From contig URZR01000041.1 of NCBI GenBank assembly GCA_900552425.1, positions 1 through 11,282 on the forward strand: 11,282 nucleotides of DNA, given 5' to 3'. Below, in pieces: positions 1 to 6,907 of the stretch (position 1 is the stretch's first letter; every line of letters begins with the position of its first letter). The notes beneath the pieces are model-generated. The model ran no database searches. It worked only from the letters and a program-made list of their open reading frames with translations, and was not told where the DNA came from. Source of the stretch: an uncultured Collinsella sp. Its GTDB lineage: Bacteria; Actinomycetota; Coriobacteriia; Coriobacteriales; Coriobacteriaceae. The translations under genes were made by a program, and so were the position numbers.

Positions 1-8
1 CTCACGAC

Positions 9-31
9 GGAGGCCACATTAAGTGGCCTCC
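9..31. terminator. Hairpin terminator of an off-window gene
   Basis: A perfect 9-bp stem (GGAGGCCAC, 9-17, with GTGGCCTCC, 23-31) closes a 5-nt ATTAA loop. The following TGTTCGTG is only weakly T-rich, so this is an imperfect rho-independent terminator. It most likely ends a gene that lies left of the window, because no gene on the right reads into it. Its direction cannot be fixed from the sequence. Confidence 0.55.
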
Positions 32-151
32 TGTTCGTGCGGAACTCGCGATAAACTTAACCCCCACACCCCTCACGCGGCGGGCAACCGTCGTTGGGCT
101 TATCACTGACACGAATAAACCGCTTGTATATCGTCTGCTGGCTTGGCACGG

Positions 152-157
152 TACAAT
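152..157 (+). promoter_or_regulatory. Putative -10 box (TACAAT) of the RNA methyltransferase gene
   Basis: TACAAT matches the sigma-70-type -10 consensus TATAAT at 5 of 6 positions and lies 37 nt before the chosen ATG at 195. No good -35 hexamer sits 16-18 bp upstream; the nearest TTG-containing hexamer, TTGTAT at 124-129, is too far away. The same TACAAT precedes four other genes in the window, which strengthens the call. The predicted start of transcription is near 164. Confidence 0.45.
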
Positions 158-168
158 ACTTGCAGCTT

Positions 169-182
169 TAATTCATGAATTA
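169..182. promoter_or_regulatory. Perfect 14-bp palindrome in the methyltransferase leader
   Basis: TAATTCATGAATTA is a perfect palindrome. It begins about 5 nt after the predicted transcription start and ends 12 nt before the ATG at 195. It could be an operator for a dimeric repressor. It also contains a two-codon mini reading frame, ATG AAT TAG (175-183), just ahead of the Shine-Dalgarno sequence. Either role is inference; only the symmetry is seen. Confidence 0.35.
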
Positions 183-194
183 GTGGAGTTATTG

Positions 195-1643
195 ATGGCA
201 GAATCTCGTGCGGAGCGTAGGGCTCGTCGTGCTTTGATCGAGGCGGCTGAGGGGTCGGAGGAGAAAAAATCTTCTAAGAAATCCAAGTCGTCTCAGGATG
301 CGAAGGGCAAGTCAGCCAAAGGCAAGGCTAAGGCCAAGCGTCCCGGCTCTCGTCGGAGCGAGGACAAGGCATCTCAGACTCGCTCCAAGCGCTCGCATAT
401 TGATCAGGTTTCGTCTGCGCGTAAGGCTGTGGATCCCAAGTCTCCCTGTCCGATCATGAAAGCTTGCGGGGGGTGCACGGCGCTCAATCGTCCTTATAAA
501 AAGCAGTTGGCAGCTAAGCAGGCTGTTATGGAGGAGCTTTTTGCTGCTCTTTGCGAGCGCGAGGGTATTAGCGTCGACCCCATTCGCGGTATGGGCGTCA
601 CCCTGGGCGACCCGGGCAAATATCCTGCGCCGCGCGGGTTTCGCCATAAGGCCGCCACTCCCTTTGCCCCCGGCAGAGAGGGCGCTGTCCGTTGCGGTTT
701 CTTTGAGCGCGGCACGCACAAGATCGTTGCCGTACCCGAATGCCCCGTCGAGGCACCGGGCGCCCGTCAGATTCTCAACGGCATCGCACGCGAAGCTGAG
801 CGGCTGCATATTCCCGCCTTTAATGAGGACAAGCATCTTGGTTTGCTTCGCTATGCCGTCGTCCGCTGCGGCTGGCGTACCGACCAGGTCATGGTCACGC
901 TCGTGACCGCTCAGCGCGACTTGCCGCATGCGCAGGAGTTCTTTGAGGCTGTCGCCGCACTCAATCCGCACATCGTCACCGTCGCCCAAAACATCAACGG
1001 ACGTCCCGGCAACGCCATCCTCGGCGAGGAAACCCGCATTGTATATGGCGCCGAGTGCATGCGCGACCAGCTGCTCGGTTGCGAATTCGATATCTCCCCT
1101 ACCGCGTTTTATCAGACCAACCCGCAACAGACCGAGCTGCTCTATCAGCTCGCTATCGACGGCATGGATTTGCACCAGGGCGATGTGCTCATGGATGCCT
1201 ACTGTGGCAGCGGTACCATCGGCCTGTGCGCAGCCAAAGCCGCCCAGGACAAGGGCATCGGCATTATGCTGCTTGGCGTGGAGCGCAACCACGCCGGCAT
1301 CGCTGACGCACGTCGCAACGCCGAGCTCAACGGCCTTACTCGCAACGCATGGTTTATGGCCGACGATGCCACCGATTACATCCTAGATGCCGCCGACAAC
1401 AACGAGCGGATCGATGTCCTTTCCATCGATCCGCCGCGCGCCGGCTCCACCCCCGAGTTCCTCGAAGCTGCCTGCGCACTTAAGCCGCGCCGCATCACCT
1501 ATATCAGCTGCAACCCCGTGACCCAAGAGCGCGACCTGCATCAGCTCTTCGACGGAGGCTATCGCCTGCTCAAGATCACGCCCGTCGACATGTTCCCCCA
1601 TACCGACCACACCGAAACCGTAGCGGTCCTCGAACGCCGCTAA
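195..1643 (+). CDS. Class I SAM-dependent uracil-C5 RNA methyltransferase (TrmA/RlmC/RlmD family)
   Basis: The 482-aa product transfers a methyl group from SAM to C5 of a uridine in rRNA or tRNA. I chose the ATG at 195 because GGAG (185-188) sits 6 nt before it; an in-frame GTG at 183 would add four residues but has no ribosome site. Residues 1-80 are a Lys/Ser/Ala/Arg-rich low-complexity tail. A likely 4Fe-4S set follows: Cys85, Cys91 and Cys94 (C-x5-CGGC), plus Cys183 in a VPECPV context. The catalytic domain shows FYQTN (305-309), SAM motif DAYCGSG (334-340), DPPRAG (412-417), nucleophile Cys439 in ISCNP, and general-base Glu474 in FPHTDHTE. No TRAM domain is visible between the tail and the Cys cluster, so the layout resembles RlmC, while the C-x5-C-x2-C spacing resembles RlmD. 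The target base cannot be read from sequence. The 5' third uses more T-ending codons than the rest. The gene is monocistronic and converges on the PHP gene. Confidence 0.93.
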   Translation: MAESRAERRARRALIEAAEGSEEKKSSKKSKSSQDAKGKSAKGKAKAKRPGSRRSEDKASQTRSKRSHIDQVSSARKAVDPKSPCPIMKACGGCTALNRPYKKQLAAKQAVMEELFAALCEREGISVDPIRGMGVTLGDPGKYPAPRGFRHKAATPFAPGREGAVRCGFFERGTHKIVAVPECPVEAPGARQILNGIAREAERLHIPAFNEDKHLGLLRYAVVRCGWRTDQVMVTLVTAQRDLPHAQEFFEAVAALNPHIVTVAQNINGRPGNAILGEETRIVYGAECMRDQLLGCEFDISPTAFYQTNPQQTELLYQLAIDGMDLHQGDVLMDAYCGSGTIGLCAAKAAQDKGIGIMLLGVERNHAGIADARRNAELNGLTRNAWFMADDATDYILDAADNNERIDVLSIDPPRAGSTPEFLEAACALKPRRITYISCNPVTQERDLHQLFDGGYRLLKITPVDMFPHTDHTETVAVLERR

Positions 1644-1666
1644 CCAACCTCAGTAGATTTTTGGGA

Positions 1667-1706
1667 CAAGAAAGGGGGCGACCCGTCTGGGCCGCCCCCT
1701 TTCTTG
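1667..1706. terminator. Shared terminator between convergent genes
   Basis: A 14-bp stem (1667-1680 with 1693-1706), containing AAGAAAGGGGGCG and its complement, is capped by a second small CCC/GGG stem (1682-1684 with 1689-1691). On the plus strand it is followed by TTTATTAATT, so it ends the methyltransferase mRNA. The PHP gene stops 15 nt to the right on the opposite strand, and its transcript would also fold here, although the minus-strand T tract is mostly inside the stem (TTTCTTG). It is therefore probably bidirectional but stronger on the plus strand. Confidence 0.85.
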
Positions 1707-1720
1707 GTTTATTAATTCCG

Positions 1721-2542
1721 CTACATCCCCTTGCGCAGGTCGCACACGCCGGCTGCCGCCATCTCGCGCAGCAGCGTCTCGCGATCGCGCGTCACGATCA
1801 GATCCAACGGGAAGTGAATCTCGTCGAGCATCTTGCGAGCGTAATCGAGCTTACCAATGGCCATGCCAATGTGCGCATCGGTCGAAACGCCAATGCCCAC
1901 GCCCAGCTCGGCGCAGCGCTCGGCGATCTTGCGGCATACGGCCCAATGCTCAGTGTCAACACCGTGTTCAAGACTATGGTTGTTGATCTCGATAATCTTG
2001 TGCTTGGCCTTAGCCGCCAACAGCACCTCGTCGATATCGAACGGCACGCCCGAACGCCCCGTGTGACCCAGCATGAACACCTTGGGGTGCTCCAGGGCAT
2101 TGATATACATCTCGGTCGCCTGGGCCAGCGTCGCGCCCTCAGCAATCTGTGGATTATGCACGCTTGCAACCAAATAATCCAAATTACGCGTAACCAAATC
2201 GAACAGCGAATGCTGACGACTGTACGAATCGCCAGCGATATCGAGCGTGACAGGAGTGTCCTCGCCAAACAGGCTTCCGTCCAGCGAAACGATATCGGCC
2301 TCGGCACCACGCAGCACCAGCACGCCGCTCCAAATGCGCGGCCAGATATCCTGGTTGATAAAGAATTGGTAACTGCGCAGGTCATTGGGACAAGCCGTAA
2401 CCATAGAGCTCAGATGGTCGGCAGACCCGAGCACCTGCAGGCCACGCTCTGCCGCCCAGTACACATTCTCCTCAATGGTCGAATATGCATGCGCAGAGAA
2501 CATCGTATGGGTATGAATGTCACAAGAAAGCAGGTAGGGCAT
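1721..2542 (-). CDS. PHP-domain phosphohydrolase (YcdX-like)
   Basis: The 273-aa product is a polymerase-and-histidinol-phosphatase (PHP) fold metal-dependent phosphoesterase. Metal ligands of the family are visible in order: His10 and His12 in DIHTHT, His18, His43 in SADH, Glu81 in GAEADI, His129 in VASVHNP, His160 in LGHTGR, and Asp222/His224 in STDAHIG. The length is slightly above that of E. coli YcdX (about 245 aa). The ATG at 2542 has AAGGAG (2548-2553) five nt upstream. The substrate is unknown; YcdX-like proteins hydrolyse phosphomonoesters in vitro, and true histidinol phosphatase cannot be excluded, although no his genes are near. It lies 165 nt downstream of the aminotransferase on the same strand and has its own promoter candidate (2580-2609), so the two may be co-transcribed only in part. 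Confidence 0.85.
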   Translation of the reverse strand: MPYLLSCDIHTHTMFSAHAYSTIEENVYWAAERGLQVLGSADHLSSMVTACPNDLRSYQFFINQDIWPRIWSGVLVLRGAEADIVSLDGSLFGEDTPVTLDIAGDSYSRQHSLFDLVTRNLDYLVASVHNPQIAEGATLAQATEMYINALEHPKVFMLGHTGRSGVPFDIDEVLLAAKAKHKIIEINNHSLEHGVDTEHWAVCRKIAERCAELGVGIGVSTDAHIGMAIGKLDYARKMLDEIHFPLDLIVTRDRETLLREMAAAGVCDLRKGM

Positions 2543-2579
2543 CAGGTCTCCTTATCTGGCACGGCCGTCGCTTATATTC

Positions 2580-2609
2580 ATTGTACGCATTGCCTTCGAT
2601 AGTCGTAAA
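2580..2609 (-). promoter_or_regulatory. Putative promoter of the PHP gene
   Basis: On the minus strand, TACAAT (2580-2585) and TTTACG (2604-2609) are separated by 18 nt. They match the -10 at 5 of 6 positions and the -35 (TTGACA) at 4 of 6. The predicted start near 2573 leaves a leader of about 30 nt that contains the AAGGAG ribosome site. This is the best-formed promoter in the window. Confidence 0.5.
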
Positions 2610-2642
2610 ACCACTCCATCCCAAAGACACAACGTCCATGAC

Positions 2643-2673
2643 AACGGGGTCCGGCTTAACACCAAACCCCGTT
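2643..2673. other. Hairpin in the aminotransferase-PHP gap
   Basis: An 8-bp inverted repeat (AACGGGGT, 2643-2650; ACCCCGTT, 2666-2673) with a 15-nt loop lies 35 nt past the aminotransferase stop. Neither strand carries a T run after it, so it is not a standard intrinsic terminator. It might attenuate readthrough or stabilise the mRNA end. I see nothing else in this 165-nt gap besides the PHP promoter. Confidence 0.3.
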
Positions 2674-2707
2674 TCACGTAAAACATTGTAGGCAGAGCGC
2701 TTTACTT

Positions 2708-3892
2708 TTAACGATACTCGTCCGCCAACTGTTTCCAAGCGGGTAGCGAATTGACAATCGTTTCGTAACTCACGCAATAGCCCAGGCGGAACCAACCCGG
2801 CATACCAAAGCTGTCCGAGGGAACCGCAAGCAACTCATACTTCTTTGCGCGCTCGCAAAACGCATTCGCATCGGGCTCCAATGCTTTCACCCATAGGTAG
2901 AACGCGCCATCCGGCTCAACATAGGTGTAGCCATACTCCGCTAGTGCGTCGGTAAGCGCGGTGCGGTTGCGTGCATAGGCCTCAACGTCACTCGGCTCAT
3001 CGATGCAGTCGATAATTACGCGCTGAAAGAGCGCCGGCGCGCACACGAAGCCCAGCGTACGGGCGGCACCGGCAACGGCCGGCATCAGACGGGCAGCCTG
3101 CGGATTGGTGTTGGGAACCAAGATCCACCCCACGCGCTCACCCGGCAGCGACAGCGACTTGGAATACGAGTAGCACACGATGGTGTGCTCGTAGATCGAG
3201 GGCACCCAAGGCACCTCGGCACCGTACACGATTTCGCGGTACGGCTCATCCGAGATGAGCATAATCGGATTCTCGGGATCGCGCTGAGCGTTGGCCTCGC
3301 GCAGAACATTGGCCAGTCGCGTCAGCGTGTCGCGCGTATATACGGCACCGGTCGGGTTGTTGGGCGAGTCGATAATGACGGCTGCCGTCTTGTCGGTGAT
3401 CGCCTTGAATACGTTATCCACGCTCAGCTGGAATGTGTCCTCGTTGGCAAGCGCCTCGACACACGTGCAGCCGGCCTTCTCAATCCAAACGCGATACTCC
3501 GGAAAGTACGGGGCGATAACAATAACCTCGTCGCCCGGATTCGTAACGGCGTTGAGCGCGCAGGTGAGCGAAGCCGCGGCACCCACCGTCATAAAGACGT
3601 CTTTGCCCTCATAGCTCGTGCCAAAGCGGCGGTTGAGCGATTCGGCCACAGCGGCACGACATTGCGGCAGGCCCGGTGCGGGCGTGTAGCCGTGCAGCTG
3701 GTCGCTCGGCAGCTCCAGGGCCTTCTTAATGGACTCCGCCACAGCAGCGGGTGCCGGAACGCTCGGATTGCCCAGCGAAAAATCGAATACGTTTTCCGCA
3801 CCGATCTGCGCCTTGCGCTCAAGGCCATAGCTAAAAATCTCACGGATGATGGAGCTTTCCGCACCGCGAGCATACATGGTTTCGTTGATCAT
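2708..3892 (-). CDS. PLP-dependent aminotransferase, class I/II
   Basis: The 394-aa product is a fold-type I aminotransferase that moves an amino group between an amino acid and a 2-oxo acid. Visible motifs are HGYTPAPG (67-74), the cofactor-binding Gly-Ala-Ala segment near 104-109, SPNNPTG with Asn179 (176-182), Asp215 and Tyr218 in ISDEPYRE, the Schiff-base Lys245 in SYSKSLSLPGERVGW with Arg253, and the substrate-carboxylate Arg369 in FRLGY. The ATG at 3892 is preferred over an in-frame ATG at 3991: AAAGGGG (3898-3904) sits five nt upstream, the family alignment begins here, and the extra 33 codons would run into the palindrome. Aspartate, aromatic or branched substrates are all possible. 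Its transcript may run on into the PHP gene. Confidence 0.9.
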   Translation of the reverse strand: MINETMYARGAESSIIREIFSYGLERKAQIGAENVFDFSLGNPSVPAPAAVAESIKKALELPSDQLHGYTPAPGLPQCRAAVAESLNRRFGTSYEGKDVFMTVGAAASLTCALNAVTNPGDEVIVIAPYFPEYRVWIEKAGCTCVEALANEDTFQLSVDNVFKAITDKTAAVIIDSPNNPTGAVYTRDTLTRLANVLREANAQRDPENPIMLISDEPYREIVYGAEVPWVPSIYEHTIVCYSYSKSLSLPGERVGWILVPNTNPQAARLMPAVAGAARTLGFVCAPALFQRVIIDCIDEPSDVEAYARNRTALTDALAEYGYTYVEPDGAFYLWVKALEPDANAFCERAKKYELLAVPSDSFGMPGWFRLGYCVSYETIVNSLPAWKQLADEYR

Positions 3893-3916
3893 CTGTTCCC
3901 CTTTCGCATAGGCGGT

Positions 3917-3922
3917 ATTGTA
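3917..3922 (-). promoter_or_regulatory. Putative -10 box (TACAAT) of the aminotransferase gene
   Basis: TACAAT on the minus strand lies 24 nt upstream of the ATG, with the ribosome site between. It is preceded by GCG, as in the PHP promoter. No -35 consensus is visible at 16-18 bp. The large palindrome starts 28 bp further upstream, just beyond where a -35 box would be. Confidence 0.35.
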
Positions 3923-3950
3923 CGCTTTAGTTGAGCAAAGTGCCGCAGCA

Positions 3951-4014
3951 ATGTTAATTGGGGACAGACTTAAATGCGTGAAAACGCTCATTTAAGTCTG
4001 TCCCCAATCAACAT
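3951..4014. repeat. 64-bp near-perfect palindrome, REP/RAYT-like repeat
   Basis: Two 26-nt arms (3951-3976 and 3989-4014) are reverse complements with a single mismatch (3956 against 4009). They enclose a 12-nt centre, CGTGAAAACGCT. The core of each arm is GGGGACAGACTTAAATG. There is no T tract, so it is not an intrinsic terminator; the ftsH terminator is separate (4029-4060). From memory, palindromes beginning GGGGACAGAC are typical of elements moved by REP-associated tyrosine transposases (IS200-like Y1 family). No transposase is encoded here, so this would be a non-autonomous copy. The family assignment is inference; the symmetry is directly seen. Confidence 0.7.
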
Positions 4015-4028
4015 ATCGCTCAAAAGAA

Positions 4029-4060
4029 AAAGCCTCCACAGGTTTCCCCGCAGAGGCTTT
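4029..4060 (-). terminator. Rho-independent terminator of tilS-hpt-ftsH
   Basis: Read on the minus strand, AAAGCCTC (4060-4053) pairs with GAGGCTTT (4036-4029) around a 16-nt loop, followed by TTCTTTTG. It starts 11 nt after the ftsH stop codon and closes the minus-strand cluster. Confidence 0.85.
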
Positions 4061-4071
4061 CGCTACAAGAA

Positions 4072-6210
4072 CTATTTGTCGGCGTCGGTGTTGCCGTCAG
4101 CGTTGACAGCATTGCCATCACCGGCATCATCGGATGCGGCTTCGGCATCCTCCTGCATGGCCGCCTGCGCAAAGGCCGCGGCATCAGCCGCCAGCTCCTC
4201 CTCGCTCATACGAGGCGCGCGCTTCTTGGTCGGCATGCCGGCCGCCTTGGCATTGCGCCCCTCCTTGGCCGCCAGGATATCGCCCTCGCGCTCAAGGTAG
4301 GCGTCCCACTCGTTATCGAGCAGGGCATTCACGGCATCGCCCTCGACAGTCTCGCGCTCAAGCAGCACCTTCGCCATCAGATCGAGCTGATCGCGACGGG
4401 CGTCCAGGATCTCGACCGCACGACGATGGGCCTCACGCATAATGCGCTGAACCTCGATATCGATGCGGCGCGCCGTCTCCTCGGAGTAATCCTGGTGATC
4501 GGCGTAATCGCGACCAAGGAATACCTGATGCTGCGCCTCACCAAACACTTGCGTACCCAGTTCCTCGCTCATGCCCAGGCGCGTGACCATCTCGCGCGCC
4601 ATCTTGGTCGCGCGCTCCAGATCGTTGCTCGCGCCCGACGTGATGTCATCGCACATGAGCTCCTCGGCAACGCGACCGCCCAAGAACACGGCGAGCTCGT
4701 CGAGCATCTCGTTCTTGGTCTTGAGGAAGTGATCCTCCTGCGGAAGCTGCAGTGTGTAGCCCAGGGCCTGACCGCGGCTGACGATCGAGATCTTATGAAC
4801 CGGATCGGAGTGCTCCAGGATGTGGCCCACCAAAGCGTGACCGCTCTCATGGTAGGCAATCGTGGTGCGCTCGGCCTCGGTCATCACGCGACCCTTGCGT
4901 TGCGGTCCGGCAATCACGCGCTCCATCGACTCCTCGACCTCGTCCATCGAGATCACGGAACGATGACGGCGAGCGGCCAGCAGCGCAGACTCGTTGAGCA
5001 GGTTCGCCAAATCGGCGCCGGTGAAGCCAACGGTCATCTGGGCGAGCTTCTCAAACTTCACGTCCTCGTCCATCGGCTTGTTCTCGGCATGCACGCGCAA
5101 GATCTGCTCGCGGCCCTTCACATCCGGACGGTCGACCGTAACCTGACGGTCAAAACGGCCGGGACGCAGCAATGCCGGATCCAGGATGTCAGGACGGTTG
5201 GTCGCAGCGATCAGGATGACCGACTCGCTTTCCTCAAAGCCGTCCATCTCGACCAGCAGCTGGTTGAGCGTCTGCTCGCGCTCGTCGTGACCGCCGCCCA
5301 AGCCAGCTCCGCGCTGACGTCCCACGGCATCGATCTCGTCAATAAAGATGATTGACGGAGCCTGAGACTTGGCCTCCTTAAAGAGGTCACGCACACGGCT
5401 GGCGCCGACACCCACGAACATCTCGACAAAGTCGGAACCCGAGATGCTAAAGAACGGCACGCCCGCCTCGCCGGCAACGGCCTTGGCCAGCAACGTTTTA
5501 CCGGTGCCCGGAGGGCCCACCAGCAACACGCCACGCGGGATCTTGGCGCCCAGCTTGCGATAGCGGTCCGGATCGCTCAAAAAGTCACGGATCTCCTCGA
5601 GCTCCTCGACTGCCTCGTCCACGCCGGCAACGTCCTCGAACTTGACCTTGGGACGCGTAGCCTCGTTGGTCTTGGCATTGGTCTTGCCAAACTGCATGTT
5701 CCTATTATTGGCGCCCATCATCTGGCGCATAAAGTAGAACATGATGGCGATCAGGGCAATCGTCGGCAGCACACTCATCGCTAAGTCGCCCCAAAAATCG
5801 GGGTCGTTGGTGTTGACGATGTACTTGGTGTCGGGGTGCTCCGCCATAAGCTCGGCAAGCGAATCGGAGCCGACATAGGTCGAGGAGAAGCTCTTGAGCT
5901 CGCTCGTATCACCCTTGTCCTTTTTCGTCTTCCAGTAATGACCCGCCACGCTTCCGTCTTGAACCGTATAGGTCAAATCTTCGACGCGATCCTGCTTAAT
6001 GGCGTTAACCATCTCGCTCGTCGCGAGCTTTACGGTATTGCTGGAATTGGCAAAGCCGGAGCCCATGTTAAAGAAGGCGTAGCCCAGAAGCGCGCAAGCC
6101 AAAATAAAATACAGCCAGCCCGTACGCGTGGGCTTCTTGCCTCCGGGCATCCCCGGGATCTTAGGCTCCCGGGGAGTCTGGGAATTGTTATCGTTACGGT
6201 CGTCGGGCAT
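4072..6210 (-). CDS. ftsH: ATP-dependent zinc metalloprotease FtsH
   Basis: The 712-aa product is a membrane-anchored AAA+ protease that extracts and degrades misfolded membrane proteins and selected cytosolic substrates as a hexamer. Domains in order: a hydrophilic Pro/Lys/Asn-rich N-tail (1-30), TM1 (about 31-49), an extracytoplasmic domain (50-140), TM2 (about 143-162), and the AAA+ module with Walker A GPPGTGKT (232-239), pore loop Phe265-Val266-Gly267, Walker B IIFIDEID (287-294) and arginine fingers Arg352/Arg355. The M41 protease has HESGH (454-458) and a third zinc ligand, Asp530, in SGASND. The last 50 residues are Ala/Asp/Glu-rich and probably disordered. The ATG lies one base past the hpt stop (TAAGATG). 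The only good ribosome site, GGAGG (6223-6227), is 12 nt away inside hpt, which suggests translational coupling. Confidence 0.98.
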   Translation of the reverse strand: MPDDRNDNNSQTPREPKIPGMPGGKKPTRTGWLYFILACALLGYAFFNMGSGFANSSNTVKLATSEMVNAIKQDRVEDLTYTVQDGSVAGHYWKTKKDKGDTSELKSFSSTYVGSDSLAELMAEHPDTKYIVNTNDPDFWGDLAMSVLPTIALIAIMFYFMRQMMGANNRNMQFGKTNAKTNEATRPKVKFEDVAGVDEAVEELEEIRDFLSDPDRYRKLGAKIPRGVLLVGPPGTGKTLLAKAVAGEAGVPFFSISGSDFVEMFVGVGASRVRDLFKEAKSQAPSIIFIDEIDAVGRQRGAGLGGGHDEREQTLNQLLVEMDGFEESESVILIAATNRPDILDPALLRPGRFDRQVTVDRPDVKGREQILRVHAENKPMDEDVKFEKLAQMTVGFTGADLANLLNESALLAARRHRSVISMDEVEESMERVIAGPQRKGRVMTEAERTTIAYHESGHALVGHILEHSDPVHKISIVSRGQALGYTLQLPQEDHFLKTKNEMLDELAVFLGGRVAEELMCDDITSGASNDLERATKMAREMVTRLGMSEELGTQVFGEAQHQVFLGRDYADHQDYSEETARRIDIEVQRIMREAHRRAVEILDARRDQLDLMAKVLLERETVEGDAVNALLDNEWDAYLEREGDILAAKEGRNAKAAGMPTKKRAPRMSEEELAADAAAFAQAAMQEDAEAASDDAGDGNAVNADGNTDADK

Positions 6211-6211
6211 C

Positions 6212-6760
6212 TTACGAATAAACCTCCGGTTTCAAAATGCCCAGATACGGAAGGTTACGATAGCGCTCGGCATAGTCGAGGCCGTAGCCCACCACAAAGG
6301 CATCGGGGCAATGGGTTCCAACATACTTGGGCGTGACGGCCGAGGTACGGTCCTCAACGTCCTTCCACAGGAAGGCGGCAACCTCCAGCGAAGCGGGCTT
6401 GCGGCTCTCGAGGTTCTTCATCAGATACTTGAGCGTCAGGCCCGAGTCCAGAATGTCCTCGACGATCAGCACGTCGCGACCGCGGATGTCGATATCCAGG
6501 TCCTTAATGATACGCACGATACCCGAAGACTTCACACCGTCGCCATAGCTCGAAACAGCCATGAAATCGATGTTGGTCGGCAGCTCGATCTTGCGCATCA
6601 GGTCGCCCATAAAGACCACGGCGCCGCGCAGGACCGCAATCAGCACCAGATCCTTACCCGCGTAGTCGCGAGTAATCTGCTCGCCTAGGCGAGAGACGAT
6701 ACCGTCGATATCCTCCTGCGTAAACAGAACCTTCTCGATATCCGGATGTTGAGAAGCCAT
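6212..6760 (-). CDS. hpt: Hypoxanthine phosphoribosyltransferase
   Basis: The 182-aa cytosolic enzyme joins hypoxanthine (and usually guanine) to PRPP, giving IMP or GMP, for purine salvage. The PRPP-binding loop is LIVEDILDSGLTL (98-110) with Glu101, Asp102 and Asp105. The flexible catalytic loop has SYGD (71-74), and IAVLRGAVVF (41-50) forms the pyrophosphate-side loop. The C-terminal VGYGLDYAERYRNLPY (157-172) is the usual purine-pocket and closing segment. The length is normal for the family. The ATG at 6760 has AAAGGG (6766-6771) five nt upstream. It sits between tilS and ftsH, as in many Gram-positive genomes. Its stop is separated from the ftsH start by one base. The 147-nt gap to tilS may hold a separate promoter. 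Confidence 0.96.
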   Translation of the reverse strand: MASQHPDIEKVLFTQEDIDGIVSRLGEQITRDYAGKDLVLIAVLRGAVVFMGDLMRKIELPTNIDFMAVSSYGDGVKSSGIVRIIKDLDIDIRGRDVLIVEDILDSGLTLKYLMKNLESRKPASLEVAAFLWKDVEDRTSAVTPKYVGTHCPDAFVVGYGLDYAERYRNLPYLGILKPEVYS

Positions 6761-6816
6761 GACAACCCTTTCTTGTGCTTATCGCCCACGCACCGCCGCA
6801 TGGACGCGAACTACAC

Positions 6817-6822
6817 ATTCTA
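6817..6822 (-). promoter_or_regulatory. Possible internal -10 box ahead of hpt
   Basis: On the minus strand, TGCTAGAAT contains the -10-like TAGAAT with a partial extended TG. It lies 56 nt before the hpt ATG in the unusually long tilS-hpt gap. No -35 box is clear. It overlaps the edge of a hairpin (6826-6856). It could add hpt-ftsH expression independent of tilS. Confidence 0.25.
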
Positions 6823-6825
6823 GCA

Positions 6826-6856
6826 GCGCACGGGGTATATTTACCAGCACGTGCGC
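6826..6856. other. Hairpin in the tilS-hpt gap
   Basis: GCGCACG (6826-6832) pairs with CGTGCGC (6850-6856), and inside it GGTA (6834-6837) pairs with TACC (6842-6845). There is no T tract after it on the minus strand, so termination would be weak. It may be a partial attenuator or processing site between tilS and hpt-ftsH. Confidence 0.35.
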
Positions 6857-6907
6857 CATCAGCGCGGGAATACCGTCAACGTCGCACAGAATAGCTGGCG
6901 CGAAGCG

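Noticed and set aside
142..165. Possible sigma-54 promoter (TGGCAC followed by TTGC)
   Set aside because: The two elements are 10 nt apart, not the required 5, so the spacing rules it out.
312..1292. Minus-strand 326-codon open frame opposite the RNA methyltransferase
   Set aside because: It lies entirely within a gene with complete catalytic motifs on the other strand, and its translation shows no recognisable family motif. Long antisense frames are expected in GC-rich coding DNA.
1661..2602. Plus-strand 313-codon open frame opposite the PHP gene
   Set aside because: It starts inside the terminator stem and mirrors the PHP gene, whose metal ligands are all intact on the minus strand.
2520..2795. 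Minus-strand 91-codon frame spanning the aminotransferase-PHP gap
   Set aside because: It overlaps both neighbours out of frame, has no ribosome site at its start, and covers the PHP promoter. The stretch could be a gene remnant, but nothing recognisable remains.
3893..3991. Longer aminotransferase start 33 codons upstream
   Set aside because: The added residues are encoded mostly by the palindrome and the promoter region; the ATG at 3892 has a clear ribosome site and fits the family start.
4426..5355. Plus-strand 309-codon open frame inside ftsH
   Set aside because: It is an antisense shadow of the AAA+/protease domain; no ribosome site or domain supports it.
6782..6907. TilS frame stays open for 42 codons after its TAG stop
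   Set aside because: The TilS C-terminal domain is already complete before the TAG, and a 42-codon open run is not rare in this composition. No readthrough signal is visible.
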